From contig NZ_JAJJMO010000001.1 of assembly GCF_020905345.1 (NCBI RefSeq), positions 1,674,001 through 1,738,000 on the forward strand: DNA of 64,000 bases, written 5' to 3'. Source of the DNA: Flavobacterium pisciphilum. GTDB lineage: Bacteria > Bacteroidota > Bacteroidia > Flavobacteriales > Flavobacteriaceae. Positions within the stretch are counted from its first letter, which is position 1. The number at the start of each line of letters is the position of its first letter. A program made the translations under genes and the position numbers. Positions 24,405-33,826 of the stretch are shown here, one piece after another. The notes under the pieces are model-generated. The model was not told where the DNA came from and ran no database searches. It saw only the letters and a list, made by a program, of their open reading frames with translations.

Positions 24405-26852
24405 TTAATTATTTTGTTCATTGTTAAAAAATTGATCAAGAGAACTTAAATCTAAAATATTCACGCTTCTAGCCTTACTACCTTCAAAAGGGCCAACAAT
24501 TCCTGCAGCTTCTAATTGATCTATCAATCGACCTGCACGGTTATAACCTAATTTTAATTTTCTTTGTAATAATGAAGCTGAACCTTGTTGAGCGTTTACA
24601 ATAATCTCAGCAGCCTCTCTAAATAAAGTATCTCTTTCAGAAATATCCACATCAAGATTAATGCCACTTTCTTCACCAACAACCTCTGGAAGCAAATAAG
24701 CTGTTGCATATGCTTTTTGTGAACCTATAAAATCAGTAATTTTTTCTACTTCTGGTGTATCAATAAAAGCACATTGCACACGCACCACATCATTACCATT
24801 CGAATACAATAAATCTCCACGTCCTATTAGCTGGTCAGCTCCTTGCGTATCCAAAATAGTACGCGAATCAATTTTAGAAGTTACTCTAAAGGCAATTCTC
24901 GCAGGGAAATTCGCTTTAATCAAACCTGTAATTACGTTTACCGAAGGCCTTTGAGTTGCAATTATTAAATGTATACCAATTGCACGCGCTAGTTGCGCTA
25001 AACGAGCAATAGGAACTTCAACTTCTTTTCCAGCAGTCATAATTAAATCGGCAAACTCATCGACTACCAAAATAATATATGGTAAAAATCGGTGTCCTGC
25101 TTCTGGATTTAATTTTCTTCCTTTAAATTTATCATTGTACTCCTTGATATTTCTAACCATTGCATCTTTTAATAAAGAATAACGGTTATCCATTTCAACA
25201 CATAGTGAATTCAGTGTATTTACAACTTTGGCATTATCGGTGATAATAGCATCGTCGATATCTGGAAGTTTAGCTAAATAGTGTCTTTCTATTTTATTAA
25301 ATAATGTTAACTCCACTTTTTTAGGATCCACCAAAACAAATTTTACTTCGGCTGGATGTTTCTTATATAACAATGAAGTTAAGACAGCATTTAATCCCAC
25401 AGATTTTCCTTGTCCTGTAGCCCCTGCCATCAATAAGTGAGGCATTTTCGCTAAGTCGACAACAAATGTTTCGTTTGAAATTGTTTTACCCAAAGCAATT
25501 GGCAATTCCATTTCGGCTTCTTGAAACTTAGCCGACCCGATAACACTTTTCATTGATACCATCGTTGGATTCTTATTTGGAACCTCAATACCAATAGTTC
25601 CTTTTCCAGGAATTGGAGCAATAATACGAATTCCTAATGCTGATAATGACAAAGCAATATCATCTTCAAGACTTTTAATTTTCGAAATACGAATTCCAGC
25701 TTCTGGTACAATCTCATACAATGTTACCGATGGACCTACAGTAGCTTTAATCTGTGCGATTTCGATTTTATAATTTCGAAGTGTATCTACAATTTTATTT
25801 TTATTCTCTTCTAATTCTTCCTGATTAATTGTAATTCCACCAGTAGAATATTCTTTTAATAAGTCGATTGTTGGAAACTTGTAATTAGATAAATCCAAAG
25901 TAGGATCAAATAATCCAAAATCAGCAACTAATCGTGATGCCAAATTCTCTTCGATTATATCTTCTTCTGGAGCTTGTTCTATCACAAAAGACTCTGTATG
26001 CGGCACTACTTCCTTTAAAGCAGGAGCAATATCCATTTTTATCGGCTTTAAAGCTGGATCTAAATTAATCTCAGATGAATGAGCAATCGTTGGTTTTAAA
26101 GCTTCTTTATTAATTTCAAACTGAGAATCTGATGTTTTCAAGTGAATATCATCTAACTCCTCATTTTCTTTAATTGCAAATTCTTCTAAATTATAAGCGC
26201 CTTTCTCTGTATTTAAAGAGGTCGCTGAATTTAAGTCAGAACGAATTTCCTTTTTAGTATTATCAAAAAATGACTGTATCTTATCTGGTGATATTTTGAT
26301 TTTAAAAATCAAATAAATTATCAATCCAAAAAGCAAACTCAATAAAGTTCCTGTTTTACCTATATAATCTTGTAAAAACAAATTTAGCTCATACCCTATC
26401 GTTCCTCCTAATTCTGGAGCCGATGTAGCAAAAAAACCAAACAATACCGATATAATAATAATTACAAACAGGTCCCAAAACCAGATATTCTTAAGTTTTT
26501 TTAGCGAAAGCTCCAATACCAAAAACATTCCTGTTAAGAAAAACAAACGAACAAATATAAATGCTGCTAAACCAAATCCTTGGTATACCAACAAATCTGC
26601 TAGATAGGCTCCAAATTTCCCAAGCCAATTTTGCACAGGTTCACTTCGATCTGTAAGTGCTGATAATGCACTCTGATCTGATTGTCCGTAGATATAAAAG
26701 GAAATAAAAGCAACTAATAATGCAACTGAAAATAACACCAAAAGGCATCCCAAAACAATGTTATGCTGTCTGGTCATTTTCCAAGACGTAATAGTCCCAG
26801 ATTTTGATTTATTTTTATTGTCTACTGTTTCTTTTTTTGTTGTTTTTGCCAT
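24405..26852 (-). CDS. ftsK: DNA translocase FtsK/SpoIIIE
   Basis: This 815-aa septal DNA pump clears chromosome ends from the closing septum. Four transmembrane helices lie in the first 190 residues, and a short acidic linker spans about 195-330. The RecA-like motor has Walker A GATGQGKSVGLNAV (about 470) and Walker B IILVVDEFADLI. The C-terminal winged-helix gamma domain (about 745-815, QRKLKLGYNRAGRLIDQLE) reads polar DNA motifs. The linker is much shorter than in E. coli FtsK, as usual in Bacteroidota. It follows the dgkA-like gene by 22 bp and leads the envelope genes. Confidence 0.97.
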   Translation of the reverse strand: MAKTTKKETVDNKNKSKSGTITSWKMTRQHNIVLGCLLVLFSVALLVAFISFYIYGQSDQSALSALTDRSEPVQNWLGKFGAYLADLLVYQGFGLAAFIFVRLFFLTGMFLVLELSLKKLKNIWFWDLFVIIIISVLFGFFATSAPELGGTIGYELNLFLQDYIGKTGTLLSLLFGLIIYLIFKIKISPDKIQSFFDNTKKEIRSDLNSATSLNTEKGAYNLEEFAIKENEELDDIHLKTSDSQFEINKEALKPTIAHSSEINLDPALKPIKMDIAPALKEVVPHTESFVIEQAPEEDIIEENLASRLVADFGLFDPTLDLSNYKFPTIDLLKEYSTGGITINQEELEENKNKIVDTLRNYKIEIAQIKATVGPSVTLYEIVPEAGIRISKIKSLEDDIALSLSALGIRIIAPIPGKGTIGIEVPNKNPTMVSMKSVIGSAKFQEAEMELPIALGKTISNETFVVDLAKMPHLLMAGATGQGKSVGLNAVLTSLLYKKHPAEVKFVLVDPKKVELTLFNKIERHYLAKLPDIDDAIITDNAKVVNTLNSLCVEMDNRYSLLKDAMVRNIKEYNDKFKGRKLNPEAGHRFLPYIILVVDEFADLIMTAGKEVEVPIARLAQLARAIGIHLIIATQRPSVNVITGLIKANFPARIAFRVTSKIDSRTILDTQGADQLIGRGDLLYSNGNDVVRVQCAFIDTPEVEKITDFIGSQKAYATAYLLPEVVGEESGINLDVDISERDTLFREAAEIIVNAQQGSASLLQRKLKLGYNRAGRLIDQLEAAGIVGPFEGSKARSVNILDLSSLDQFFNNEQNN

Positions 26853-26874
26853 TCTTATTTTGGGTGCTAATCGC

Positions 26875-27255
26875 TTAAATATTTTGTATATATGGTATAT
26901 ATATTGTTAATCCGATTGCTATTGCGGTCATTGCAGCAAAAAATACTGCGCCCGCAGCAATATCTTTGATAAAACCGATTCTCTCATGATAATTTGGATG
27001 AATAAAATCGGCTACTTTCTCCACAGCCGTATTTAATCCTTCCACACTTAATACTAATCCTATTGCTAAAATTTGAAAAAGCCATTCGGTACTTGTTATA
27101 TGAAAATAAAAACCTGCAATAGTCATTATAATCCCTAACGAAAATTGTACCATAACGCTATGCTCGGTGCTTATTAACTTTAAAGCACCTTTATAAGCAT
27201 AGGTAACGCTTTTTAATCTTCCTTTTAAAAAAGTATTATCTTTTTGAAACTCCAT
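26875..27255 (-). CDS. dgkA: Diacylglycerol/undecaprenol kinase family membrane protein
   Basis: A 126-aa integral membrane kinase with three hydrophobic segments (about 35-55, 58-78, 100-122). The family signature EGLNTAVEKVADF with KDIAAGAVFFAA is present, giving the conserved Glu, Asn and Asp of the active site. Such enzymes phosphorylate diacylglycerol or undecaprenol at the inner membrane and feed the lipid carrier pool for cell-wall synthesis. Which lipid is used cannot be read from the sequence. It lies between tpx (9 bp) and ftsK (22 bp). Confidence 0.92.
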   Translation of the reverse strand: MEFQKDNTFLKGRLKSVTYAYKGALKLISTEHSVMVQFSLGIIMTIAGFYFHITSTEWLFQILAIGLVLSVEGLNTAVEKVADFIHPNYHERIGFIKDIAAGAVFFAAMTAIAIGLTIYIPYIQNI

Positions 27256-27264
27256 TCCTTGGAT

Positions 27265-27762
27265 TTATAGTGCAGCAAGTGCAGCTTCGTAATTAGGTTC
27301 GTTTGCAATTTCTGCAACTTGCTCAGTATGGGTAACTTTTCCGTTTTCATCAACAACAATAATTACTCTTGAGTGCAATCCTGTTAATGGTCCGTCAACG
27401 ATTTCTAATCCATTAGCTTTACCAAAATCTCCTGCTTGGAAATCTGATAAGTTAACTACATTTTCTAACCCTTCAGCACCACAAAAACGTTTTTGAGCAA
27501 AAGGTAAATCTCTTGAAATACATAATACTGTAGTATTCTCAAGATTACTTGCATTTTCGTTAAATTTTCTAACTGAAGTTGCGCAAGTTCCTGTATCGAT
27601 ACTTGGGAAAATATTTAAAACTAATTTTTTACCAGCAAAATTACTCAATGAAGCAACCGATAGGTCGTTCTGTACTAATTTAAAATCAGCTAGTTGTGAA
27701 CCAACTTTTGGTAATTCGCCTGAAGTATGAATTGGATTTCCTCCTAATGTTATTGATGCCAT
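27265..27762 (-). CDS. tpx: Thiol peroxidase Tpx
   Basis: A 165-aa atypical 2-Cys peroxiredoxin that reduces hydroperoxides using thioredoxin. The start chosen is the Met of [13 protein letters not shown]; the frame stays open nine codons further up (to 27789), but those residues are not family-like. The peroxidatic Cys60 lies in [13 protein letters not shown] and the resolving Cys94 in QKRFCGAEG, the normal spacing for Tpx. It is the first gene of the tpx-dgkA-ftsK run. Confidence 0.95.
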   Translation of the reverse strand: MASITLGGNPIHTSGELPKVGSQLADFKLVQNDLSVASLSNFAGKKLVLNIFPSIDTGTCATSVRKFNENASNLENTTVLCISRDLPFAQKRFCGAEGLENVVNLSDFQAGDFGKANGLEIVDGPLTGLHSRVIIVVDENGKVTHTEQVAEIANEPNYEAALAAL

Positions 27763-28192
27763 GATGTTTGTTTTTTTTATGAGGTTCAAAAGTAATGATT
27801 AAAATTTGAATCTAAAAGAATTTATTGGGGTTGTGGGAAGAATTAGTCGAGTCTAAAGAGAACTAATTATTAGGGATTTTATTATCTCAAAATGCATATT
27901 TCTCTAGATTTTTAGCTACTTTTTATCATTTCAACGAAGAAGAAATCACATTCGTAGATTAACATCTAATTTGTTTTAATCATAAAATTTAAGGCAATTT
28001 TTTTATTTTTATTTTTGATTGTAGAGTTTCTTGTGTAATCTCTCCTTTGTCGAGATGACAAGATTGGGTTGAAACTCATAAATCTCTGATAAGACAGCGC
28101 TGAATACTGAAAACCCGAAACTGAATAGAAGACATAAAAAAAACGCACCCCGTAAAGAATGCGTTTCTAGATAACTTTTTAAGTTAAATCAA
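27763..28192. other. 430-bp spacer between tpx and the next minus-strand unit
   Basis: No convincing gene. The short open frame at 27966-28148 has no conserved features. The piece around 28030-28075, with CTCCTTTGTCGAGATGACAA, resembles dispersed intergenic sequence of flavobacteria, but I cannot verify that. The tpx promoter must lie in the left part. A terminator for the unit to the right is at 28135-28166. Confidence 0.5.
28135..28166 (-). terminator. Terminator after the DUF6952-like gene
   Basis: On the minus strand AAACGCA (28160-28166) pairs with TGCGTTT (28141-28147), followed by a run of T's. It lies 27 bp after the stop of the small gene and ends the peroxiredoxin-thioredoxin unit. 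Confidence 0.8.
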
Positions 28193-28450
28193 CTATTTAT
28201 CGATTGATCCTAAAACACGTTTCATGAACGTATTCAAAGCTTCTTTTTTATCAGTTCCTTGAACTACCATTTTATGTACTTCTAATGCACCGTACATATT
28301 AGAAATTAATTCACCAATTACATCTAATTCTTCATCTTTTAATGATGGAATTTCGGTCATTGCTTCCAAAACCTCAATAGTTTCAATGATGTAATCCTGA
28401 TCATTTTCTTCTATAAACTGCGTTAATTGTTTTATTACTGGTAATTTCAT
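28193..28450 (-). CDS. Small conserved protein, DUF6952-like
   Basis: An 85-aa acidic, all-helical protein starting MKLPVIKQLTQFIEENDQDY, with no signal peptide, metal motif or membrane segment. The sequence matches, from memory, a small family (DUF6952) found next to thioredoxin/peroxiredoxin genes in Flavobacteriia. Here it lies 112 bp behind the thioredoxin gene and ends the same unit. The function is unknown, and a link to redox homeostasis is inferred only from the neighbourhood. Confidence 0.75.
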   Translation of the reverse strand: MKLPVIKQLTQFIEENDQDYIIETIEVLEAMTEIPSLKDEELDVIGELISNMYGALEVHKMVVQGTDKKEALNTFMKRVLGSIDK

Positions 28451-28562
28451 ATTTTAGACTTCTTAGATTTTTAGACATTCATTAAACTTCTTAGACATTT
28501 TTGAAAATTTTAGACATCTTCTAAGAGGTCTAAAAAGCCTAAGCTGTTCTAACGAATCTTAT

Positions 28563-28871
28563 TTAAGCAATTTCGTTTACTAACTCGATTAAAACTTCTT
28601 GTTTATTAGTTTGCGTTTCGTTAACCAGTTTACCATTTACAAAAGTGGCAAATGTTGGCAAATTACTAACGTTTGCTAATTTTCTTGATTCTGGAGAATT
28701 TTCAGCATCAACTAAAACAAAAGTCAACCCTTCTTTTTCTGTCGCTAATTTTTTGAATTTCGGTTTCATTATACGACAATTTCCACACCATGAAGCCGAA
28801 TATTGCACAACAACTTTCTCATTTTTAGCAACTAAATCTGCTAAAGTATCTTCATTTAATTCGATTAACAT
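28563..28871 (-). CDS. Thioredoxin-family protein
   Basis: A 102-aa single thioredoxin fold with active site SASWCGNCRIMKP (Cys29, Cys32). The CGNC pair differs from the CGPC of classical TrxA. The cis-Pro segment NLPTFATFVNGK is present near 75-86. It has no signal peptide and acts in the cytosol. It lies downstream of the peroxiredoxin gene and is the likely electron donor for it. The spacers on both sides are built of short CTTAGA/CTAAG-like repeats. Confidence 0.92.
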   Translation of the reverse strand: MLIELNEDTLADLVAKNEKVVVQYSASWCGNCRIMKPKFKKLATEKEGLTFVLVDAENSPESRKLANVSNLPTFATFVNGKLVNETQTNKQEVLIELVNEIA

Positions 28872-28906
28872 ATCTTTTATTTTTAAGGTTCTTAGGGACT
28901 GAGATA

Positions 28907-29026
28907 CTAAGGTTCTAAGTTTTAAAACTTAATATACTTTTCTCAATCTCTGTTATTTTTTTTAAAACTCTAAGGCACTAAGATTTTAAGTGACTAAGGC
29001 TTTAAGAATAAATCTTAGAACCTTAG
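28907..29026. repeat. Inverted repeat and CTAAG-type microrepeats between thioredoxin and peroxiredoxin genes
   Basis: CTAAGGTTCTAAG (28907-28919) is the exact reverse complement of CTTAGAACCTTAG (29014-29026). Between them are further copies such as CTAAGGCACTAAG and CTAAGGCTTTAAG. The spacer on the other side of the thioredoxin gene (28451-28562) is also made of TTAGAC/CTTAGA units. Confidence 0.7.
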
Positions 29027-29057
29027 CCTCTCTATATCTTAGAAACTTATTTTTAAA

Positions 29058-29696
29058 TTAGTTTGCGCTTAAATACTCAGCTGTACTTAATCTATCTGCG
29101 CTCATTGCTTCTTTTCCAGCTTCCCAGTTTGCAGGACAAACTTCACCTTTTTCTTGAATATGAGTGTAAGCATCAACCATACGTAAGTATTCGTTTACGT
29201 TACGACCTAATGGCATATCGTTTACACTTTCGTGGAAAATTTTTCCTGTTTCATCAATTAGGTAAGTAGCTCTGTAAGTTACGTTTGAACCTTCGATGAT
29301 AACTGAATCAGTTTCTTCACTGTACTCTGTAGAATCAATATCTAAAATCCCTAAGATGTTAGATAAATTACGGTTAGTATCAGCAAGGATTGGGTAAGTT
29401 ACACCTTCGATTCCACCATTGTTTTTTGGAGTGTTTAACCAAGCAAAGTGTACTTCGTTTGTATCACATGAAGCTCCAATTACGATTGTATTTCTTTTTT
29501 CGAATTCTGGTAATGCAGCTTGAAAAGCATGTAATTCTGTTGGACATACAAAAGTAAAGTCTTTTGGATACCAAAACAAAAGTACTTTTTTGTTATTGTT
29601 TACTGCTTCTTCAAAAATATTGATTTTCAAATTATCTCCCATTTCTGAGATAGCATCTACTGCAATACTTGGGAATTTTTTTCCTACTAAAGACAT
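29058..29696 (-). CDS. Peroxiredoxin, AhpC/Prx1 type
   Basis: A 212-aa typical 2-Cys peroxiredoxin that reduces hydrogen peroxide and organic peroxides. The peroxidatic Cys51 lies in KDFTFVCPTELHAF. The resolving Cys lies in EKGEVCPANWEAG (about 170), and the C-terminal tail is long. Asp and Arg helper residues (GASCDTNEVH, RATYLID) are in place. It leads the unit with thioredoxin and the small DUF6952-like protein. Confidence 0.95.
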   Translation of the reverse strand: MSLVGKKFPSIAVDAISEMGDNLKINIFEEAVNNNKKVLLFWYPKDFTFVCPTELHAFQAALPEFEKRNTIVIGASCDTNEVHFAWLNTPKNNGGIEGVTYPILADTNRNLSNILGILDIDSTEYSEETDSVIIEGSNVTYRATYLIDETGKIFHESVNDMPLGRNVNEYLRMVDAYTHIQEKGEVCPANWEAGKEAMSADRLSTAEYLSAN

Positions 29697-29730
29697 ATCT
29701 TTCGTTTTTAAGTTAATTATTTATTTAGTG

Positions 29731-29762
29731 CAAAAATAGTGCATAAATCAACCTAGAAACAA
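29731..29762 (-). promoter_or_regulatory. Promoter of the peroxiredoxin unit
   Basis: On the minus strand a TTG (29760-29762), a 21-bp spacer and TATTTTTG (29731-29738) fit the Bacteroidota promoter pattern, 34 bp upstream of the ATG. A TAGTGCA direct repeat (29726-29732 and 29737-29743) overlaps the box and could bind a regulator. Confidence 0.6.
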
Positions 29763-29831
29763 TAGGATGTGATTATAAAAACTTATCGATCAATAACCTT
29801 TACTTATATCAAATGCTTTTAACCACGTAAC

Positions 29832-31442
29832 TTATTGTAAGTCAATATTTACAGGTAGTTTTCCAACACTATTTTTATTTTCAATAATTTGAATTGCCGC
29901 ATTTTTTTGGAACTCTACAAAATCCTGATATACTTCAACAAGTCCTAAAGCTTGTTTTCCGTTTGGAATAATTGGTAAAGCGTATGGATTACCAAAAACA
30001 TAAAGAATACATTTTTTTGACTTTAATAATCTCCCTAATAATTCTAAAACTGATTCTTCGATATCAAAATTATTAAGTGGTTTTGCCTTTGGTACAAATA
30101 AAGAAATGATGATTGTGTCAAAACGGTCTAAATCTTTTTCAACAGAAGCAATTGTAGTATCTCCTGCATTAATTGCAAACTCAGGACTTGATAAGTGTGA
30201 GTTTAGTGTTTTAAAGAAATCATTATCTACACTTTTATACAAACTTAATTTTGCAAGTGTATTTCTTTTATGCGCTTCAAAAACCACCTCAGAATTTGAG
30301 TTATCAATTATTTTAGTGATGCTGCTTTGTGCTATTTTATCATTTAATAAAGCTGTTTTCTCAAAATCTAAAATCCCTGAACCTATTTCTGCTTGGTTAA
30401 GAATTCCAGCTTTTTCTTTGCATTTCAATATTCTATTAAAACTTTCTTCAATGCGCTCTGGTGATGCTTTTTCAAGAATTGCTTGAATTCCCTCTGGTAC
30501 ATTTTCAGCAAAACACAAAACATCATTCCCTGCATTAAAAGCTTCCCATTCTAATTGCCCTTTTACATCATACAACTTAGAGACACTATGCATATTTAAT
30601 GCATCAGAAATAACCAATCCATCGTAACCTAATTGTTCTCTCAATAAGTTTTGAATGATCGATTTTGATAACGTTGCTGAGGTATCTTTTCCTGAATTTA
30701 AAGCTGGAACTGCTAGGTGACCAATCATAATCGAATCGACATTATCTTCGATTCCTTTTATAAATGGGTATAATTCGTTTTCTAATAATTCTTCTAAAGT
30801 TTCTTTTAAAACCGGTAATCCTAAATGCGAATCAACATTGGTATTTCCATGTCCAGGAAAATGTTTTAGGCAACCTAAAACTCCAACATCCGACATTCCT
30901 CTTAAATATTCTAGAGCAAAATGAGCTACTTTTTCTTTGTCTTCTCCAAAAGAGCGGTAACCAATAACTGGATTATTTGGATTGTTATTTACATCTGCTA
31001 ATGGTGAAAGGTTATATTGAATTCCAACCGATTTTAGATCCAAACCAATTTGCTTTCCTACTTCATGAATCAAATGTGATTCACTCTCTGGCAAAGCTCC
31101 AAGTGTAATTGCATAAGGGTACTGTGGTGTTTTTTCTACACGCATTGCCAAACCCCACTCCGCATCAATACTTATTAAAAGTGGTGTCGTTGCACATTTC
31201 TGAAATCGCTCGATACGCTCTTTTAATTGCTTATAGCTATCATCATTGAAGACAATTTTTTTATTGCCTTCATAATTTGTTGCTGCACTGGCACGACTAT
31301 GAAAAAAAGTAAGTCCACCAATATTATATTCACGAATCAGACGTTCAGTTTCCTGAATATTTTCTTCTGTATCATTTATAAAAACTGCAGGAAAGAAAAA
31401 CTGTCCTACTTTTTGTTGTAATGTTTGTGGTATTTTATTCAT
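29832..31442 (-). CDS. Glycoside hydrolase family 3, NagZ-like beta-N-acetylhexosaminidase
   Basis: A 536-aa protein. The N-terminal GH3 TIM barrel (about 1-340) contains KHFPGHGNTNVDSHLGLP near 187-204, the NagZ-type mobile loop carrying the His-Asp acid/base dyad. The nucleophile Asp lies in LVISDALNM near 278. A C-terminal alpha/beta domain of about 190 residues follows, longer than E. coli NagZ, which stops after the barrel. No signal peptide is seen, so it should act in the cytosol on imported muropeptides or chitobiose-type sugars. It closes a group with an AmpG-like permease and a GHL10 hydrolase, which supports a role in cell-wall recycling. Confidence 0.88.
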   Translation of the reverse strand: MNKIPQTLQQKVGQFFFPAVFINDTEENIQETERLIREYNIGGLTFFHSRASAATNYEGNKKIVFNDDSYKQLKERIERFQKCATTPLLISIDAEWGLAMRVEKTPQYPYAITLGALPESESHLIHEVGKQIGLDLKSVGIQYNLSPLADVNNNPNNPVIGYRSFGEDKEKVAHFALEYLRGMSDVGVLGCLKHFPGHGNTNVDSHLGLPVLKETLEELLENELYPFIKGIEDNVDSIMIGHLAVPALNSGKDTSATLSKSIIQNLLREQLGYDGLVISDALNMHSVSKLYDVKGQLEWEAFNAGNDVLCFAENVPEGIQAILEKASPERIEESFNRILKCKEKAGILNQAEIGSGILDFEKTALLNDKIAQSSITKIIDNSNSEVVFEAHKRNTLAKLSLYKSVDNDFFKTLNSHLSSPEFAINAGDTTIASVEKDLDRFDTIIISLFVPKAKPLNNFDIEESVLELLGRLLKSKKCILYVFGNPYALPIIPNGKQALGLVEVYQDFVEFQKNAAIQIIENKNSVGKLPVNIDLQ

Positions 31443-31445
31443 TGG

Positions 31446-31895
31446 TTATAAAGTTTTTTTCATGCATACACTATTATCCATAACATCATAAGGTGGATAA
31501 TTGGGAATTATAGAATACTCTTGTTTTTGATATAAAGCAATTGCTTCAGGTTGGTTTACGCCTGTTTCCAGAATAGTATATTTATAATCTACTTCGGCTG
31601 CCCATATTTCTAACTCCTTTAAAACAGTAGATGCGATTCCCCTTTTTCGGTAATCTGGATGCACAAACATACGTTTGATTTCGGCAGTATCCTTTTCTTT
31701 TTCTCTAAAAGCGCCACAACCTATAGCTACTTCACCTTCATAAAATACTATTGCATGTTTTATTGTATCGATACCATTAAACTGATTGTAAAAATCATGA
31801 TCCTCTCCATCTCTAATTTTTAAATCCTGATTTAACAAAACCACCAAATTTATAAAGTCGATATCTTCTGAATTTGTTCTCTTTAATGTAATCAT
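31446..31895 (-). CDS. GNAT-family N-acetyltransferase
   Basis: A 149-aa single GNAT domain. The acetyl-CoA-binding loop is in VHPDYRKRGIASTVLKELE (about 77-95, R/QxxGxA/G type), and LETGVNQPEAIALYQKQEYS marks the C-terminal motif B. The substrate is unknown. It starts 27 bp after the TPR-like gene and ends 3 bp before the GH3 gene, so it belongs to the same transcript. A sugar or amino-acid product of wall recycling is a possible substrate, by context only. Confidence 0.85.
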   Translation of the reverse strand: MITLKRTNSEDIDFINLVVLLNQDLKIRDGEDHDFYNQFNGIDTIKHAIVFYEGEVAIGCGAFREKEKDTAEIKRMFVHPDYRKRGIASTVLKELEIWAAEVDYKYTILETGVNQPEAIALYQKQEYSIIPNYPPYDVMDNSVCMKKTL

Positions 31896-31922
31896 GATAC
31901 TAAATATTATAAAGTTTTATTT

Positions 31923-32264
31923 TTACTTAAGCTTGCTTTTCTTTTGTTTGGCAAGCTGACTTTTAGTATGCAACGCTTTCTCTAATCGATTTTTAAATCG
32001 AAAGAGTTTTGGCATACCTTCAATCCTATCTTCGAGTGTTATTACTTCGTAAATCAGAATTGCTTTTTCTAATATCCGAATTTCATTATCGACATCATTT
32101 TGATTTTTATAAATGGTTGCCAATCTATCGTAAGAATGATTTCCTTTAAACCCTTCATTACTATTTTCTTCGTATAACGCAATTGCTTTCTCAATCTCTC
32201 CTGCTTTTTCAAATTCAATTGCTTTCAGGTTTCGTTCAACCTGGATGTTTTCATTGATTATCAT
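31923..32264 (-). CDS. Small TPR-like protein
   Basis: A 113-aa cytosolic protein with two helix-turn-helix repeats of TPR appearance: AIEFEKAGEIEKAIALYEEN, then YDRLATIYKNQNDVDNEIRI. A basic C-terminal tail (SQLAKQKKSKLK) follows. No enzyme motif is present. It sits between the AmpG-like permease and the GNAT gene in the same direction, with spacings of 23 and 27 bp. The function is unknown; TPR repeats usually bind protein partners. Confidence 0.75.
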   Translation of the reverse strand: MIINENIQVERNLKAIEFEKAGEIEKAIALYEENSNEGFKGNHSYDRLATIYKNQNDVDNEIRILEKAILIYEVITLEDRIEGMPKLFRFKNRLEKALHTKSQLAKQKKSKLK

Positions 32265-32287
32265 GGGCGTTATATTCTAATTAAATC

Positions 32288-33826
32288 TTATTCTATCTTC
32301 TTACCGAAATCTTTTGGAAAAATTAAAAATCGAGAAAGAATTACTCCTGGAATTGTTGCCAAAAATACCCAAATAAAGAAATTTCCATATCCTAAATATT
32401 CTTGAATGTAGCCACTTACCATTCCTGGTAGCATCATTCCCATAGCCATAAATCCAGTCGCAATAGCATAATGCGACGTTTTTGATTCTCCCTCAGCGAC
32501 ATAAATTAAATACATCATAAAAGCTGCAAAACCAAAACCATAGCCAAATTGCTCCACAATAACCACTGCATAGATATAATAAATCGATGAGGGGTGAAAA
32601 TAGGACAGTAAGATAAATCCAATAATTGGTAAGTGCATTGTTAAAATCATCGGAAGCATCCATTTGGTAAGACCATGTCTTGAGATTGCAATTCCTCCTA
32701 GAACTCCTCCAAGCATTAATGCAATTAAGCCAAAAGTTCCATAAATCAATCCGATATCTTCTGTATCAAGCCCCATCCCTCCTTTTAAAACCACTTTCTG
32801 AGTTCCCTTATTTGAAACCAGTTGATCCACAAAGTTCATTCTTGATTTATTTAAGTTTTTATATTCTTTTGAATCTTTATTTTCTACCTCTAACAAAGGT
32901 TTTTTAGCATTTGCCATTTCTGCTGATATTGGCAATTTTGAATAAAGCAATTGTAGCTCAGCATCTGATAATTTCTCTCCCTTGGTAACTTTTGAATTAT
33001 AAACAGCCAAAGCTTTTGCCTGACTTTCATCAGAATCTGATTCAACTAATTCATATCTAATCGGATCCACTAAAAATGGAGTTAGCATTTTCATTAATTG
33101 CGATTCTCCTAATCGAAACAACAAGATAAAAGCAAGTACTAAAACGATTTGCTTCTTTCTAAAGAAACTTGCAAAAACTGAAGCAAAACTTTGGTCTGCA
33201 GTTTCTTTAGCAGTCCCTACAATAGTCTTTTCTGTTTTTGGTGTAGAAAAATAATTATAAGCTGTAATAAATGCCATTAGCAAACCAACAAAGATCATAG
33301 TATACGACCATGCTTTGCGGTTATCTCCATATTTATGTTCTAGATAACCTGCCAACAAAACTATTAATCCATTTCCAGCAAGCATTGAGATTCTGTAAAA
33401 TGTACTTCTAATCCCTAAGAAAAAAGATTGTTGCTCTTTTGGTAAAACCAACAAATAGAATCCATCACTGGCAATATCATTAGAGGCTGAGGCAAAAGCA
33501 GCAACCCAAAATATGGCTAATGTTAATATGAAAAAATTATTGAGTGGGATAGTAAGTCCAACGATTAGAAAGGCAATTGAAATAACAAATTGCATTGCCA
33601 GAAACCATTTTCGCTTCGTACCGTGTAAATCGATAAAAGGGCTCCACAAAGGCTTTATAACCCAAGGCAGATATAATAAACTAGTATAGAGACCAATGTC
33701 TTCGTTCGTAATTCCTAGATTTTTGTACATCAGTACTGAAACTGATATAATTACTATATAAGGAAATCCTGACGCGAAATTCAATAATGGAATCCATAAC
33801 CAAGGTTTATTATTTTCTGTTTTCAT
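32288..33826 (-). CDS. AmpG-like MFS permease with a large hydrophilic insert
   Basis: A 512-aa major facilitator family protein of the AmpG group (muropeptide or sugar import through the inner membrane). The start MKTENNKPWLWIPLLNFASG, the LYTSLLYLPWVIKPLWSPFID loop and NDIASDGFYLLVLP are typical. About twelve hydrophobic segments are visible. Between the two six-helix halves a hydrophilic stretch of about 100 residues (about 246-350, rich in Glu, Lys and Ser) is much longer than the normal cytosolic loop. The start overlaps the end of the GHL10 gene by 17 bp. The likely cargo is anhydromuropeptides, judging from the neighbours. Confidence 0.86.
   Translation of the reverse strand: MKTENNKPWLWIPLLNFASGFPYIVIISVSVLMYKNLGITNEDIGLYTSLLYLPWVIKPLWSPFIDLHGTKRKWFLAMQFVISIAFLIVGLTIPLNNFFILTLAIFWVAAFASASNDIASDGFYLLVLPKEQQSFFLGIRSTFYRISMLAGNGLIVLLAGYLEHKYGDNRKAWSYTMIFVGLLMAFITAYNYFSTPKTEKTIVGTAKETADQSFASVFASFFRKKQIVLVLAFILLFRLGESQLMKMLTPFLVDPIRYELVESDSDESQAKALAVYNSKVTKGEKLSDAELQLLYSKLPISAEMANAKKPLLEVENKDSKEYKNLNKSRMNFVDQLVSNKGTQKVVLKGGMGLDTEDIGLIYGTFGLIALMLGGVLGGIAISRHGLTKWMLPMILTMHLPIIGFILLSYFHPSSIYYIYAVVIVEQFGYGFGFAAFMMYLIYVAEGESKTSHYAIATGFMAMGMMLPGMVSGYIQEYLGYGNFFIWVFLATIPGVILSRFLIFPKDFGKKIE

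Noticed and set aside
28907..29026. CRISPR array
   Set aside because: The repeated units are short, variable and without regular spacers. No cas gene is present in the window.
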